From: Paenibacillus rhizovicinus
GTDB lineage: Bacteria > Bacillota > Bacilli > Paenibacillales > Paenibacillaceae
Direction of reading: 5' to 3'
NCBI RefSeq assembly: GCF_010365285.1
Contig: NZ_CP048286.1
Location: 1,102,001 to 1,166,000 of the forward strand
Length of the DNA: 64,000 nt
The position numbers and the translations under genes were made by a program. Shown piece by piece: positions 1-7,393 of this stretch. The notes under the pieces were generated by a model, which saw nothing but the letters and a program-made list of their open reading frames with translations, was not told the origin of the DNA and did not search any database. Position 1 is the first letter of the stretch; each line of letters begins with the position of its first letter.

Positions 1-750
1 TACGGTCAATTGATCAGGCGTCAAGCCCAGCTCATCGATGGCCTTCGTCAAGATGCTGTCCGCTTGCGTCCGTTCGAGCTTGTCGCTTTGCACGACAATT
101 TTGTAGTGGTCGCCGGCATCCGGCACGACGGCCGCGTTGCCGAATTGTTTGGACAGTTCCTCTTCAAGCCCCGTAATCTTCGTGTTCTTGTCTTCGAGCA
201 GGTTCAGTTCGTCCATGGAGCGCGCCGCGTCTTTCTCGCTCAGCTTCGTATCGGACACTTCGCCCATCAGCTTATTGTATTGGTCGAAGTACGTCGATTC
301 GCGCTGTTCTTGGAGTTGGCTGAACACGCTTGTAGCCAAGCCGCCGACGGATTCGACTTCCTTCAAGATGTCCTCGTCCGACATGGCGCCGTTCGCGCTG
401 CTGTCCGCCGTGCTCGTGCCATCCTTCGGCGCGCTGCCGTTGTCGGCTGCGGATGCGCTGTTGTTGTCGGCTGCAGCCGAGCTCTTATCCGTTGTACTAT
501 TCGCTGCGTTATCCGCCGTGCTGTCTGCTTCGTTGCCCGTCACTTCGTTCGCGACGATGCCGTTGTCGGCGTTCGCCGTGCCGGAAGCTTCGGTCGCATC
601 GCTCTTATCGCCTTGCTGCTGCGTACCGTCCGTCGTCACGATATCGTTCGTCGGCGTGCTGACATCCTCCGTGAACAAATAGTACGCCGAGAGGATCACC
701 ATCAAGCTGAGCATCGACACGAGCCAAATCGTTTGCCTTTTGTTGTTCAT
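1..750 (-). CDS. spoIIIAH: SpoIIIAH, stage III sporulation protein AH (partial)
   Basis: Reading the minus strand from an ATG at 750 gives 250 codons that stay open to the window edge, so the C-terminus is missing. The N-terminus (MNNKRQTIWLVSML) is one membrane span. A long Asn/Ala/Asp/Ser-rich linker follows, then a folded part containing DEDILKEVESVGG and NAAVVPDAGDHYKIVVQ, typical of SpoIIIAH. In sporulating Bacillus this mother-cell protein forms a ring and binds forespore SpoIIQ across the intermembrane space to build the A-Q channel. It is the last gene of the spoIIIA operon here, 38 bp after spoIIIAG. The identity rests on both sequence and position. The acidic low-complexity linker is long but such linkers vary. 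Confidence 0.93.
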   Translation of the reverse strand, partial: MNNKRQTIWLVSMLSLMVILSAYYLFTEDVSTPTNDIVTTDGTQQQGDKSDATEASGTANADNGIVANEVTGNEADSTADNAANSTTDKSSAAADNNSASAADNGSAPKDGTSTADSSANGAMSDEDILKEVESVGGLATSVFSQLQEQRESTYFDQYNKLMGEVSDTKLSEKDAARSMDELNLLEDKNTKITGLEEELSKQFGNAAVVPDAGDHYKIVVQSDKLERTQADSILTKAIDELGLTPDQLTV

Positions 751-788
751 TCTTTACTGCCTCCCTTTTCATTATCCCAATTGGTTTA

Positions 789-1445
789 TTATTGCTGCTT
801 GCGGGGAATAACCGAAATCCGGTTGACCGCAACGTTGAGACCCTTCTCGACGGCATCGATAATCAGCCTTCGGACCGTTCCGTTCTCCGCGCCCTGCGCG
901 ACGATCAGCACGCCTCTGATTTTCGGCTGAATCCGTTTCGTAATGATCGGGGCGTTCCCCCCGGATGTATCGTAAAGGACGACTTGACCCTTTTTCGTGA
1001 TCGAAGTGATGCTTCGTTTACCGCCGCTCTTGTCCGTTTCGTTCGTAATTTGCTGCGTTTCTTCCTCGTTCAGCTGTACGACCACTTCTTCCGTGGAATC
1101 CACAGTCACCAGCACCTCCACCGGGCCGACACCGACGATGGTTTCCAAAATCTCTTTCAGCCGGCTTTCCAGCGGCTGCTCGATCGCATCGAAGGAGGAG
1201 CTGTCGGATTTGTTGCCGCCTCCGCCAAATGCCGGTTGATCCTGAGGCTCGCCTGGCTGCGTCTGAGCCTGCTGATCCGCCTGCGATGTCGGCACCTTCT
1301 GAAACGAAAGAAACGTATTCATCAGCATCAGCACCGCTCCAATAATTCCGATGATGAGCAGCCAGCGAAACGAGCGCCCCCGCTTCGGTTCTCCCTTCCC
1401 TTTGCCGATGATCGTCGACTCCAGCCCGTCCAGCCATTTGGCCAA
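789..1445 (-). CDS. spoIIIAG: SpoIIIAG, stage III sporulation protein AG
   Basis: A 218-residue protein starting at TTG 1445, seven bases after a GGGGAG ribosome-binding site. A basic N-terminus is followed by a single membrane span (LLIIGIIGAVLMLMNTFLSF), a Gln/Pro/Gly-rich linker, and a beta-rich domain (residues about 85-215) with VGPVEVLVTVDSTEE and the conserved IRGVLIVAQGAEN segment. In B. subtilis SpoIIIAG forms the large oligomeric ring of the mother-cell/forespore channel. It lies between spoIIIAF (18 bp upstream) and spoIIIAH. No anomaly is seen. Confidence 0.95.
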   Translation of the reverse strand: MAKWLDGLESTIIGKGKGEPKRGRSFRWLLIIGIIGAVLMLMNTFLSFQKVPTSQADQQAQTQPGEPQDQPAFGGGGNKSDSSSFDAIEQPLESRLKEILETIVGVGPVEVLVTVDSTEEVVVQLNEEETQQITNETDKSGGKRSITSITKKGQVVLYDTSGGNAPIITKRIQPKIRGVLIVAQGAENGTVRRLIIDAVEKGLNVAVNRISVIPRKQQ

Positions 1446-1463
1446 AATCGTTCTCCCCTTTCC

Positions 1464-2216
1464 CTATTGAGCGGACGCCTCTGCCGGCACCTGCTCCAGC
1501 ACTTCGACGATGGCCGGATTGACGGACCAGCCTTCGCGCAGCACCGATTTCACCGCCGCTGCGATCGTACCGGAGGCGAGCCTTACTTCCGCGGCCTTGT
1601 CTTCCGGGGAAGACGCGCCGGATGTCGAATCGACATTCACTTGCACAGCCTGCACTTCTTCAACCGGCTGACCTGTATATTCGCCGCTGCCATCCGCGGA
1701 AGTTTCGGTATTCTGCTGCTGTTCGTCATTAGTCGTATCCGGCTGCGGCAGCCGTGCCGGAGCCAGCGTTACGCTGACACTGCCGATCTGCGCCGGCTGC
1801 CCTTTCCGGTCGACTTTCATCGTGACGGCCACGGAAGCTGCTTGGAGGCCGGTCGACTGTTCGATGCCCGCTTTCATCTCCGCTTCGATCTGCCGCTGCG
1901 CCAGGGCGGAAGCCGACGCCGCTTCTTTCTTCTTCAGCGCCGCCGCATCCTGTTGAATGTCTTCCAGCGTCGGCATATGCAGGCTCTTGGCCGGATCGGC
2001 ATGGATCCATTCCTCTACCTGCGCGTCCAGCTTCGCGCTGAAGTCTCCTTGCAGCACCCGAATAATCGGCGTCAAAATCGTAAGCAGGATGATCAGACCG
2101 GCAACGAGCCGCACATATCGCTGCATCCCTTTGTTCGGCAGCAGCAGGTCGATAAACCCCGCCAGCAGCACTACGGCTATGATTTGCTGCAGCCATACGG
2201 CAAGCCAGTCCAGCAT
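1464..2216 (-). CDS. spoIIIAF: SpoIIIAF, stage III sporulation protein AF
   Basis: 250 residues from ATG 2216. I chose this start because GGGAGGGG sits five bases upstream; the longer frame from 2231 has no such site. Two N-terminal membrane spans (LAVWLQQIIAVVLLAGFIDL and LVAGLIILLTILTPIIRVL) are separated by PNKGMQRYVR, the hallmark of SpoIIIAF. A soluble region follows with a charged Ala/Lys/Glu-rich helix and the EVRLASGTIAAAVKSVL end. The C-terminal domain resembles the ring-building motif shared by several SpoIIIA proteins. It is separated from spoIIIAE by 142 bp holding a hairpin, an unusually wide gap for this operon. Confidence 0.92.
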   Translation of the reverse strand: MLDWLAVWLQQIIAVVLLAGFIDLLLPNKGMQRYVRLVAGLIILLTILTPIIRVLQGDFSAKLDAQVEEWIHADPAKSLHMPTLEDIQQDAAALKKKEAASASALAQRQIEAEMKAGIEQSTGLQAASVAVTMKVDRKGQPAQIGSVSVTLAPARLPQPDTTNDEQQQNTETSADGSGEYTGQPVEEVQAVQVNVDSTSGASSPEDKAAEVRLASGTIAAAVKSVLREGWSVNPAIVEVLEQVPAEASAQ

Positions 2217-2228
2217 GTCTTCCCCTCC

Positions 2229-2349
2229 CAAGGTGAAACGGCTGCCGCCGTCCTATAACGGCGCGGCGCGTTTCATTCCGGAGAAAGATAAGCTTATCTA
2301 TAAGTCGAAAAACTTATAAAGTCTTATCTTTCAAGGTGAAACGGCTGCC
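2229..2349. repeat. Hairpin flanked by 18-bp direct repeats in spoIIIAE-AF gap
   Basis: The 142-bp gap between spoIIIAE and spoIIIAF holds an 18-bp direct repeat (caaggtgaaacggctgcc) at 2229-2246 and 2332-2349. Between the copies is a long imperfect palindrome at about 2270-2342. Its core is GAAAGATAAG at 2283-2292 pairing with CTTATCTTTC, and an inner ATAAGT/ACTTAT pair. Outer CGTTTCA/TGAAACG arms extend the stem. Genes of this operon are otherwise 5 to 41 bp apart or overlapping. It looks like a small inserted or duplicated element; a role in transcript processing or attenuation is possible but only inferred. Confidence 0.75.
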
Positions 2350-2358
2350 CGCCGGCCG

Positions 2359-3618
2359 CTACTTCATCATGACAGCCGCGTTGCCGGCCGTCAGAATGAT
2401 CGTGATGGCCAGGAAGAACATCAGGCCGACCGCAGCCAGCGCCGCGAAAACGTAGATCAGCGTCTTCCCGATCGTCTGCAGGCAGTTCACGATCGGGCTG
2501 TCCCCGAGCGGCTGCATGACGGCTGCCGACACGTTGTAGATCAGCGCCAGCGTAATGATCTTGAGCGCGGGGAACGCGCACAGGAACAAGATGATGACTA
2601 CGCCGGCGAGACCGATTGCGTTCTTTACGAGCAGCGAGGCCGACATGACCGTGTCCGCCGCATCGGAGAAGGATCGTCCGATGACCGGCACGAAATTGCC
2701 GGTGACGAACTTCGCCGTCCGCATCGTTACGCCGTCGGTTACGGACCCCGTCGCGCCTTGAACGGAAATGACGCCGAGGAATACCGTAAGCATGACGCCC
2801 AGCAGTCCGACGGCCACGTTGCGGAGCACGTTGGCCAGCTGCGTCACTTTGAACCTGTCCGACAATGAACTGGCGATATGCAGGACGGCCGAGAAGAACA
2901 GCAGCGGGAACACCAGCGTGTAGATGACGGTGCCCACCGCATTGATCATAAATATGATCAAGGGATGAAGGACCGATACCGTCACGACGCTTCCCATCGT
3001 AGCCAGCAGCGTTAGCAGCAGCGGCACCATCGCCATCATGAATTGGATCATGCCGGTGATGGCGTCTTTGGCATATCCGATGGCGACGTTGAAACTGTTG
3101 ACCGCGAGCACGATCATGACCATGTACGTGATGCTGTACGCGACCTTGCTGACCGCATTGCGTTCGAAGGCCGTCTGCATCGTCTCCAGCATCATGCTGA
3201 ACACGGTCAAGATCACGATCGTGACCAGCAGCTTGCCGTTGTACAGCACTTCGTGAAGCGCGTACCGCAGCAGACCCGACAAGACCGTCGTCAGCTTCAG
3301 CCCTTCGCCGCCCGGCATGATCATCTGGAGGAAGCTTGGCACTTTATGGTCGGGAAAAAAACCGCCGTAATCGCTCATCAGCTTGTTCCAGTAATCCTCG
3401 ACCGCCTCGGTGTCGATGCCCCGCAGCTGCTCGTCCGACAGCTGCTTGTTCACCGCTTCCGCCTGCTGCTCGACATCCGCAGGGCCGGAATCGCCTTGTT
3501 GTCCAGCCGCCGCATTCGTTTCGGCCGGTTCCGCTATGGCCACTGCGGGCAGGAGCAGAAGCAGCGCCCAGAAGAGGAAGACCGGCAGAACCGCGAATCG
3601 GATGAAGCGCTGGCGCAT
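2359..3618 (-). CDS. spoIIIAE: SpoIIIAE, stage III sporulation protein AE
   Basis: 419 residues from ATG 3618. The frame stays open upstream to 4026, but that extension is an out-of-frame read of spoIIIAD. The N-terminus is a signal-like span (FAVLPVFLFWALLLLLPAVA) followed by an acidic soluble stretch (to about residue 110). The rest is strongly hydrophobic with about six or seven membrane segments and the conserved TGNFVPVIGRSFSDAADTV and IGLAGVVIILFLCAFPALK parts. SpoIIIAE is the polytopic membrane component of the SpoIIIA complex and resembles a transporter or secretion export-gate protein. It starts five bases after spoIIIAD stops. Confidence 0.95.
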   Translation of the reverse strand: MRQRFIRFAVLPVFLFWALLLLLPAVAIAEPAETNAAAGQQGDSGPADVEQQAEAVNKQLSDEQLRGIDTEAVEDYWNKLMSDYGGFFPDHKVPSFLQMIMPGGEGLKLTTVLSGLLRYALHEVLYNGKLLVTIVILTVFSMMLETMQTAFERNAVSKVAYSITYMVMIVLAVNSFNVAIGYAKDAITGMIQFMMAMVPLLLTLLATMGSVVTVSVLHPLIIFMINAVGTVIYTLVFPLLFFSAVLHIASSLSDRFKVTQLANVLRNVAVGLLGVMLTVFLGVISVQGATGSVTDGVTMRTAKFVTGNFVPVIGRSFSDAADTVMSASLLVKNAIGLAGVVIILFLCAFPALKIITLALIYNVSAAVMQPLGDSPIVNCLQTIGKTLIYVFAALAAVGLMFFLAITIILTAGNAAVMMK

Positions 3619-3623
3619 AATGT

Positions 3624-4019
3624 TCAACTCCCCACCGGCAGTAGGCCGAGTACAGTTTCGACGATGACGCTGATGATGGGAACCGCCATCACGAGAATAA
3701 GGATTTTGCCGGCGAACTCGATCTTGGATGCGATGCTCTCCTGGCCGGCGTCCCGCACGATCTGGGAACCGAATTCCGCGATATAGGCGATTCCGATGAT
3801 TTTGAGCACCGTCTTCAAGTAGATCGACGGGATGCCCGACCGATCCGCAAGCTGCTCCAGTACGCCGATGACCGTTTCGATCTTGCCGATGACGAACAGG
3901 AAAATGAATAATCCCGTGAACGCCGCCAGCAGGAAGCCGAACATCGGCTTCTGCTCGCGCACGACCAGCACAAGCACGGTTGCGACGAGTCCGAGGCCAA
4001 CGATCTGGATGATTTCCAA
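3624..4019 (-). CDS. spoIIIAD: SpoIIIAD, stage III sporulation protein AD
   Basis: 131 residues from TTG 4019, with GGGTGA seven bases upstream. Very hydrophobic: about four membrane segments (LGLVATVLVLVV, FLLAAFTGLFIFLFVIG, VLKIIGIAYIAEFG, ILILVMAVPIISVIVETVL). The segment IYLKTVLKIIGIAYIAEFG is characteristic of SpoIIIAC/AD family proteins. It is part of the mother-cell membrane complex of the SpoIIIA machine and sits between spoIIIAC and spoIIIAE with short spacers. Confidence 0.94.
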   Translation of the reverse strand: MEIIQIVGLGLVATVLVLVVREQKPMFGFLLAAFTGLFIFLFVIGKIETVIGVLEQLADRSGIPSIYLKTVLKIIGIAYIAEFGSQIVRDAGQESIASKIEFAGKILILVMAVPIISVIVETVLGLLPVGS

Positions 4020-4060
4020 CCTTCACTCACCCGCCTTGCCAGTAAGCTTCCGCGCCGTCC

Positions 4061-4264
4061 TCATTGGAATAGAAAGATGGTTTTGATCTCCTGAAACAGA
4101 TCGTTCAAGAGCCGGATGACCATAAACAAGACGACGACGAAGCCGATCAGCGTTACCCATTGCGCCATGTCTTCCTTGCCCATTTGCTTCAAAACGGTTT
4201 GAATCATGGCCGTTATGATGCCGATCCCGGCGATTTGGAAAATGGCGCTGACATCAATGTTCAT
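4061..4264 (-). CDS. spoIIIAC: SpoIIIAC, stage III sporulation protein AC
   Basis: 67 residues from ATG 4264, eight bases after GGGGTG. Two membrane helices (IFQIAGIGIITAMIQTVLKQ and WVTLIGFVVVLFMVIRLL) joined by the short MGKEDMAQ loop match SpoIIIAC, one of the smallest members of the operon, in sequence and length. It acts in the mother-cell membrane as part of the SpoIIIA channel complex. Confidence 0.94.
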   Translation of the reverse strand: MNIDVSAIFQIAGIGIITAMIQTVLKQMGKEDMAQWVTLIGFVVVLFMVIRLLNDLFQEIKTIFLFQ

Positions 4265-4279
4265 CCTTCCGGCACCCCA

Positions 4280-4798
4280 CTAAAGAATCAAAATGACGAT
4301 CAGCGCGGCCGTGAGAACCCCCAAGCTTCGCCACATTTTCACGTACCGCGCGCTGTCGTGCCGCGCCGCGTCCTCTTCGAATTGCAGCTGCTGCACGGCA
4401 AGCTTCAGATGCTTCATCTGATCCTCGCGATCGCTGATACCGAGATTATGTCCGAGCCGGACCAATGCCGACTGCTCCGGCTGCCGCATCGCCGTATGCG
4501 GCCATGCGTCCAGCAGCGCGGCTTCCCAGCTCTCTCTGAAGGTGAGCTCCCCGCTTCCGGAAAGCCGGCCGTTCACGGCCTGGAGGATCGAAGCCGCAGG
4601 TTCCGGAACATGCGCGGCGCTTCTGGCGATTGCTTCCGGCAGCGGCGTAAAGCCGTAGCCGATCTCCGTCTCGAGCCGCTGCAGCGCATGGATCAGCTGC
4701 CGGATCTGCCTCGGACGCGCCGCATAGCGCGCGGCTTGCTGCCAGCCGATCATCGTGCCGGCGAACAGGATCAAGGTCGCCCCGACAAGTTCAACCAA
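4280..4798 (-). CDS. spoIIIAB: SpoIIIAB, stage III sporulation protein AB
   Basis: 172 residues starting at TTG 4798, eight bases after a perfect AAAGGAGG. Longer starts inside spoIIIAA lack a site, and this start gives the usual family length of about 170. An N-terminal membrane span (VGATLILFAGTMIGW) leads into a helical cytoplasmic domain with LIHALQRLETEIGYGFTPL, then a C-terminal span (SLGVLTAALIVILIL). The fold is like type IV pilus/type II secretion inner-membrane F proteins. The start overlaps the last codons of spoIIIAA by 8 bp, indicating translational coupling. Confidence 0.93.
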   Translation of the reverse strand: MVELVGATLILFAGTMIGWQQAARYAARPRQIRQLIHALQRLETEIGYGFTPLPEAIARSAAHVPEPAASILQAVNGRLSGSGELTFRESWEAALLDAWPHTAMRQPEQSALVRLGHNLGISDREDQMKHLKLAVQQLQFEEDAARHDSARYVKMWRSLGVLTAALIVILIL

Positions 4799-5801
4799 GG
4801 CCGCCGCCTCCTTTCCGCGAAGTCGGTTCGCGTGCTGCCGGCGCCCGGTACGCGCTGGCAACCGGGAAGACCAGCCCGGCTAGCCCCGAGCCGTTACGCT
4901 GAAGCTGAGCGCAGATCTGGAATGCGCCGGCATCCAGCAGCTTGCCGATGACGGGCCTGGCGCGGGCATCCTCGAGATCCAGCGCGTGCGCGGTGGCGAT
5001 GACCGCCACGCCCGCGTGACTGGCGTCCAGGATCGCCGCGGCATCTTCCTCGCGGCCGATTTCGTCCACGATCATGATTTCCGGAGACATGGAGCGAAGC
5101 ATCATCATCATGCCTTCCGCTTTCGGACAAGCGTCGAGCACGTCTGTTCGCGGCCCGACGTCGAAGGTGGGTACCCCCCGGATACAGGCCGCGATTTCCG
5201 AACGTTCGTCGATGATGCCGACTTTGCGGCCCGGCCAGCCCGCTGCCGAGGGATGAGCCCAGGCACCGCTGCTCGCGGCCCGCGCCAAATCGCGGACAAG
5301 CGTCGTTTTCCCCTGCTGCGGCGGAGCGATGACGAGCGTCGACAGCAGCGTCTGGCGTTTATGGTCCAGCAGTTTCGGCAGCAGGCCCGACGATGCGCCG
5401 ACGACCTCCCTCGCGATCCGGACGTTGAAGGCCGCGATATCGCGAATCCCGCGGACGATGCCGCCTTCCAGCACGGTCCGCCCGGCCAGTCCAATGCGAT
5501 GGCCGCCGGCGACGGTAATATATCCGCGCCTCAGCTCTTCCTCCATCGCGTACAAAGAGTGGTTCGTCACCCGCTCCAGCAATTTGCGGCAGATGTCGGT
5601 TGACGGCTTGTACGCTTCTTCCGGACGGTCGAGCGGCTGTCCCTTGGGCGACAGAAACCAGAATCCCCGCGACGTGCCGATTTCCAAGGGCCGGCATTCG
5701 CGGATGCGGATTTCTTCCAATTCGTTTTTCAATCGTTCGGGCATGAGGCCCATCACTTCGGCAAGCTCGGCAGGCAGCAAATGCTGCACTCCTCTAAGCA
5801 T
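4791..5801 (-). CDS. spoIIIAA: SpoIIIAA, AAA ATPase of the SpoIIIA complex
   Basis: 336 residues from ATG 5801 behind GGAGG. It is the only ATPase in the operon, related to secretion ATPases. A P-loop variant PPQQGKTTLVRDL lies near residue 160 and a Walker B EIMIVDEIGREED near 240, followed by ASHAGVAVIATAHA. The N-terminal EIRIRECRPLEIG and AGGHRIGLAGRTV segments match the family. It is the first gene of the operon, so its level sets the rest. Its ribosome-binding site is carried on a 50-bp repeat also found before ccdA. The C-terminal 20 residues (Ala/Arg/Gly-rich) look non-conserved. Confidence 0.95.
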   Translation of the reverse strand: MLRGVQHLLPAELAEVMGLMPERLKNELEEIRIRECRPLEIGTSRGFWFLSPKGQPLDRPEEAYKPSTDICRKLLERVTNHSLYAMEEELRRGYITVAGGHRIGLAGRTVLEGGIVRGIRDIAAFNVRIAREVVGASSGLLPKLLDHKRQTLLSTLVIAPPQQGKTTLVRDLARAASSGAWAHPSAAGWPGRKVGIIDERSEIAACIRGVPTFDVGPRTDVLDACPKAEGMMMMLRSMSPEIMIVDEIGREEDAAAILDASHAGVAVIATAHALDLEDARARPVIGKLLDAGAFQICAQLQRNGSGLAGLVFPVASAYRAPAAREPTSRKGGGGLG

Positions 5802-5809
5802 CCGGCATT

Positions 5810-5859
5810 CCTCCTTGGATGCATTGGCGAGCAGTTCCGCGTCGGCGGAACGACCAGCC
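5810..5859 (-). repeat. 50-bp interspersed repeat, copy A (carries spoIIIAA RBS)
   Basis: By eye, 46 of 50 bases match the sequence at 17601-17650. On the minus strand it contains a hairpin (GTTCCGC-loop-GCGGAAC), the stretch CTGCTCGCC(A/T)ATGCATCC, and ends in AGGAGG, the ribosome-binding site of spoIIIAA. Both copies lie on the same strand just before a start codon. Confidence 0.85.
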
Positions 5860-5933
5860 CGGCTATCGTTTGCCTTTCTGACTGACGGCGTTTACTAGTT
5901 TGATAGAAGGATGGATTGTCCATCTTTGTTCCC

Positions 5934-5962
5934 ATTGTATGCGGACATGCCGCCGCGTATGC
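5934..5962 (-). promoter_or_regulatory. Sigma-E-type promoter of spoIIIA
   Basis: On the minus strand a GCATACG -35 (5962-5956) is followed after 14 bases by CATACAAT (-10, 5941-5934). This is close to the sigma-E consensus of mother-cell genes, and the spoIIIA operon is a known sigma-E target in B. subtilis. It lies 133 bp before spoIIIAA. Confidence 0.75.
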
Positions 5963-5967
5963 CTAAT

Positions 5968-6234
5968 CTACTTTCTCAGCGCTCCTATCAAAATGCACGC
6001 CACGCCGCCGACGATCCACAGCATTTTGCCATAGGACAGTTTGTCCGACAGCCCGACGAGACCGATCGTCGTCGTGGAAATGAGCACCAGCGGCCCTACC
6101 AGCGCAAGCGACGAATTGACGACGAGCGCCTTGTCGATCTGATTCAGCCGCAGCATGAGGAGCGCCGCCATGATCTCCAGCGTGCCCGAAAATATCCGCA
6201 GCGTCGCCATGCTAAGCACGATTTTGTTAAGCAT
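5968..6234 (-). CDS. yqhV: YqhV family membrane protein (DUF2619)
   Basis: 88 residues from ATG 6234 with an AGAGGG site upstream. Three membrane helices are visible: LEIMAALLMLRL, SSLALVGPLVLISTTTIGLVGL and MLWIVGGVACILIGAL. In B. subtilis yqhV lies directly upstream of spoIIIAA, the same arrangement as here, which supports the name. Its biochemical role is unknown. The spoIIIA promoter overlaps its 3' flank, so it is probably a separate unit. Confidence 0.85.
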   Translation of the reverse strand: MLNKIVLSMATLRIFSGTLEIMAALLMLRLNQIDKALVVNSSLALVGPLVLISTTTIGLVGLSDKLSYGKMLWIVGGVACILIGALRK

Positions 6235-6535
6235 GCCTAATCCCTCTTTTCCTATGTTTCGCTAGCCTTCCTTGCGCCTCTATAGCAAATTGTCTCTGGT
6301 ACAGCCTATGCGAGCCTGTCTCTCTTTCATTCTCATAAAAATGGGCATCTACCTGACACATGCCGCACCGACCCTAGGCGGTGTGCATATATTGCACGTG
6401 TGGCAGGTAGAACCCGACAACGGCAGCCTGTAGATACGCGCTCTGGGATCTTCCTTAAAAACGCTCGGGCAGGTACAGACTTGCCTATGCATTTGCCGAG
6501 ATTGCAAGGATACGAATGGATAGCGAGGAGATCGA
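6235..6535. other. Intergenic region yqhV-comA with 64-bp imperfect palindrome
   Basis: The 301-bp gap has no gene I can support. At 6348-6411 there is a nested palindrome: outer TCTACCTG/CAGGTAGA, middle ACACATGC/GCACGTGT with one mismatch, inner GCACCG/CGGTGTGC with a bulge. There is no run of T after it, so it is not an ordinary terminator. The comA ribosome-binding site (GAGGAG) is at the right edge. Confidence 0.5.
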
Positions 6536-7393
6536 ATGAAAACAATTTCACAGGCGGCTTGGCCTGCTGCTTTGCAGGATCCGAGCGGTCAACGCGAAAT
6601 GTCTGGCAGAGCGGGCAACGAACCTGAATCGGAGATCAGCACCAGACGCGGGCAAACCATGGTCATCGACAAGGGACTGGGAAGGCATGCATTCTCCGAC
6701 TTGATGGAAACGGCAGCCGGATATATCGATTGCGTCAAGTTCGGCTTCGGCACGGCGCCGCTTTATCCCACCGATCTGCTGCTGGCCAAAATCGAGCTGG
6801 CCAAACGCTGCGGACTGACCGTTATGCCCGGCGGAACGCTGCTGGAAACCGCGGTGCAGCAAAATGTCGTCCCTGCGTTCTTCCGCACGGTGTGCAGAAT
6901 GGGCTTCAACGGCATCGAAGTATCCGACGGCACCATCGAACTGAGCCGGATGCTGCGCACGGAGCTTATTCATGAGGGCATCCGCAACGGATTGAAAGTC
7001 GTGACGGAGTACGGGAAGAAACTGAGCGGTTCGCTCGTCGACGCGAATGAGCTCCTGCTTACGGCCGAAGCGGACTGGAAAGCCGGCGCGCATATGGTCA
7101 CGATCGAAGCGCGGGAATCCGGCATGGACGTCGGCTTGTTCGACCGCAACGGCGATTGCGCGCAAAGCGTGCTCGACTCCGTCAGCCATACGCTTGGCGA
7201 CATCAGCCGGATCATGTGGGAGACGCCGCTGAAACAGCAGCAAGTGCAGATGTTGAAAACATTCGGAGCCGAAGCCAATCTCGGCAATATCCAGCCGTCC
7301 GAGGTGCTCGCTCTGGAAACGATGCGGCGCGGACTGCGTTCGGATACGTTTTATTTCGGCGAGCGCGTTGAACCGTTCGTTTATATGATTTGA
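6536..7393 (+). CDS. comA: Phosphosulfolactate synthase (ComA/YitD family)
   Basis: 285 residues from ATG 6536, five bases after GAGGAG. The family adds sulfite to phosphoenolpyruvate to make (R)-2-phospho-3-sulfolactate. Family landmarks are YIDCVKFGFGTA, GLTVMPGGTLLE, GFNGIEVSDGTIEL, KVVTEYGKK, HMVTIEARESG and the C-terminal EANLGNIQP and LRSDTFYFGE, in a TIM-barrel order. The first 40 residues are extra and poorly conserved. comB follows on the same strand, so the two steps to sulfolactate are present. In Bacillus, sulfolactate accumulates in spores; a spore role here is inferred. A structured repeat covers the stop codon. Confidence 0.92.
   Translation: MKTISQAAWPAALQDPSGQREMSGRAGNEPESEISTRRGQTMVIDKGLGRHAFSDLMETAAGYIDCVKFGFGTAPLYPTDLLLAKIELAKRCGLTVMPGGTLLETAVQQNVVPAFFRTVCRMGFNGIEVSDGTIELSRMLRTELIHEGIRNGLKVVTEYGKKLSGSLVDANELLLTAEADWKAGAHMVTIEARESGMDVGLFDRNGDCAQSVLDSVSHTLGDISRIMWETPLKQQQVQMLKTFGAEANLGNIQPSEVLALETMRRGLRSDTFYFGERVEPFVYMI

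Noticed and set aside
3619-4026. N-terminal extension of spoIIIAE giving a 555-residue frame
   Set aside because: It reads spoIIIAD in another frame and is Arg/Gly-rich nonsense; the true start (ATG 3618) opens a good signal segment.
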